Shown here piece after piece: positions 20,176-20,473 of a stretch of 20,473 nucleotides of DNA. This stretch comes from Bacteroidales bacterium UBA2716 (GTDB lineage Bacteria > Bacteroidota > Bacteroidia > Bacteroidales > UBA932). The position numbers were made by a program, and so were the translations under genes. The DNA lies in assembly GCA_002354005.1 (NCBI GenBank), contig DEKS01000085.1, forward strand, positions 21,680 through 42,152, read 5' to 3'. The notes under the pieces are model-generated. The model made no database searches, was not told the DNA's origin, and saw only the letters and a program-made list of their open reading frames with translations. Each line of letters opens with the position of its first letter. Positions within the stretch are counted from its first letter, which is position 1.

Positions 20176-20473
20176 ACGCGCCCGTCCTGCTTTCCCTGTC
20201 CGAAGCCCTGGCCCGCCTGCAAGCGGAGCCGGAGCTTTTTGTGGTGTATGACGCCAATGTAGCCTGGGTGGCCTCGCAGCTGACGGAAGCCCTTCCGGTG
20301 CGCGCGTCCATGGCCCTGGAAACCTCGGAAGAGGGAAAGACCCTGGAAACGGTGCAGGCGTTGGAGCGTTGGCTTTTACAGGAGGATGCCTCGCGTGGCG
20401 CCCTCCTTTTGGCCGTTGGCGGCGGCATTACCACGGACCTGGTGGGCTTTGCGGCCGCCATCTACAAGCGGGG
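20172..20473 (+). CDS. aroB: 3-Dehydroquinate synthase, 3'-truncated by the window edge
   Basis: The first 100 residues of AroB, starting MNAPVLLSLSEALARLQ at the ATG that overlaps the esterase stop codon. The NAD-binding signature of the family is visible at the end: LLAVGGGITTDLVGFAAA then IYKRG, closely matching the conserved GGG-hydrophobic-TDL-GF-A-Y-RG motif. The N-terminal beta strand ELFVVYDANVAW and the EEGKTLETV segment also fit. AroB converts DAHP to 3-dehydroquinate, step two of the shikimate pathway. The rest of the gene is beyond base 20473. Confidence 0.92.
   Translation, partial: MNAPVLLSLSEALARLQAEPELFVVYDANVAWVASQLTEALPVRASMALETSEEGKTLETVQALERWLLQEDASRGALLLAVGGGITTDLVGFAAAIYKR

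Overview
The window looks like a chromosomal stretch from a GC-rich (roughly high-50s %) member of the Bacteroidales. The reasons are the recurrent TAnnTTTG -7 promoter elements instead of E. coli-type -10 boxes, the weak Shine-Dalgarno signals, the many SPII lipoproteins, a BtuG-BtuB vitamin B12 surface receptor pair, a NagB-like/PIG-L fusion and a Bacteroidetes-type second EF-G. I cannot fix the family; Rikenellaceae-like GC would fit but is a guess.

Layout. 1-1500: 3' part of an EF-G paralogue with an intrinsic terminator. 1669-3190 (minus): an oxidative-stress operon, ferritin-like protein > thioredoxin-type glutathione peroxidase > OhrR-type MarR regulator, joined by two 1-nt TAATG overlaps. 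3331-4478 (minus, lower GC): a MauE-type membrane protein fused to a thioredoxin fold, followed by a tiny Cys-rich lipoprotein. 4749-8119 (plus): promoter, cobalamin riboswitch, btuG and btuB, a minimal B12-capture operon. 8243-12278 (minus): an NPP-type phosphodiesterase lipoprotein, a NagB-like/PIG-L fusion and true nagB, an amino-sugar module with an internal promoter before nagB. 12348-14761: two outer-membrane beta-barrel genes, convergent and overlapping at their stop codons. 14934-17867: two divergent genes of unknown function with fully interleaved promoters. 17877-18539 (minus): a secreted protein of unknown function. 18776-18860: tRNA-Leu(CAA) with terminator. 18943-20473 (plus): an acetyl-xylan-esterase-like lipoprotein overlapping the start of aroB, which runs off the window.

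Two things stand out. First, the divergent pair at 14934-17867 encodes a TerB-like protein and a Sel1/TPR-like repeat protein whose C-terminal regions align with each other; together with the interleaved promoters this looks like an undescribed two-component locus. Second, a 107-bp intergenic repeat occurs three times (1574, 4579, 8131) without gaps. It has inverted ends beginning GCTGG and a central terminator-like hairpin. One copy carries a duplicate of the last codons of the ohrR gene, and the element's own end encodes the final residues and stop of that gene.

No rRNA, CRISPR array, transposase or integrase was seen.
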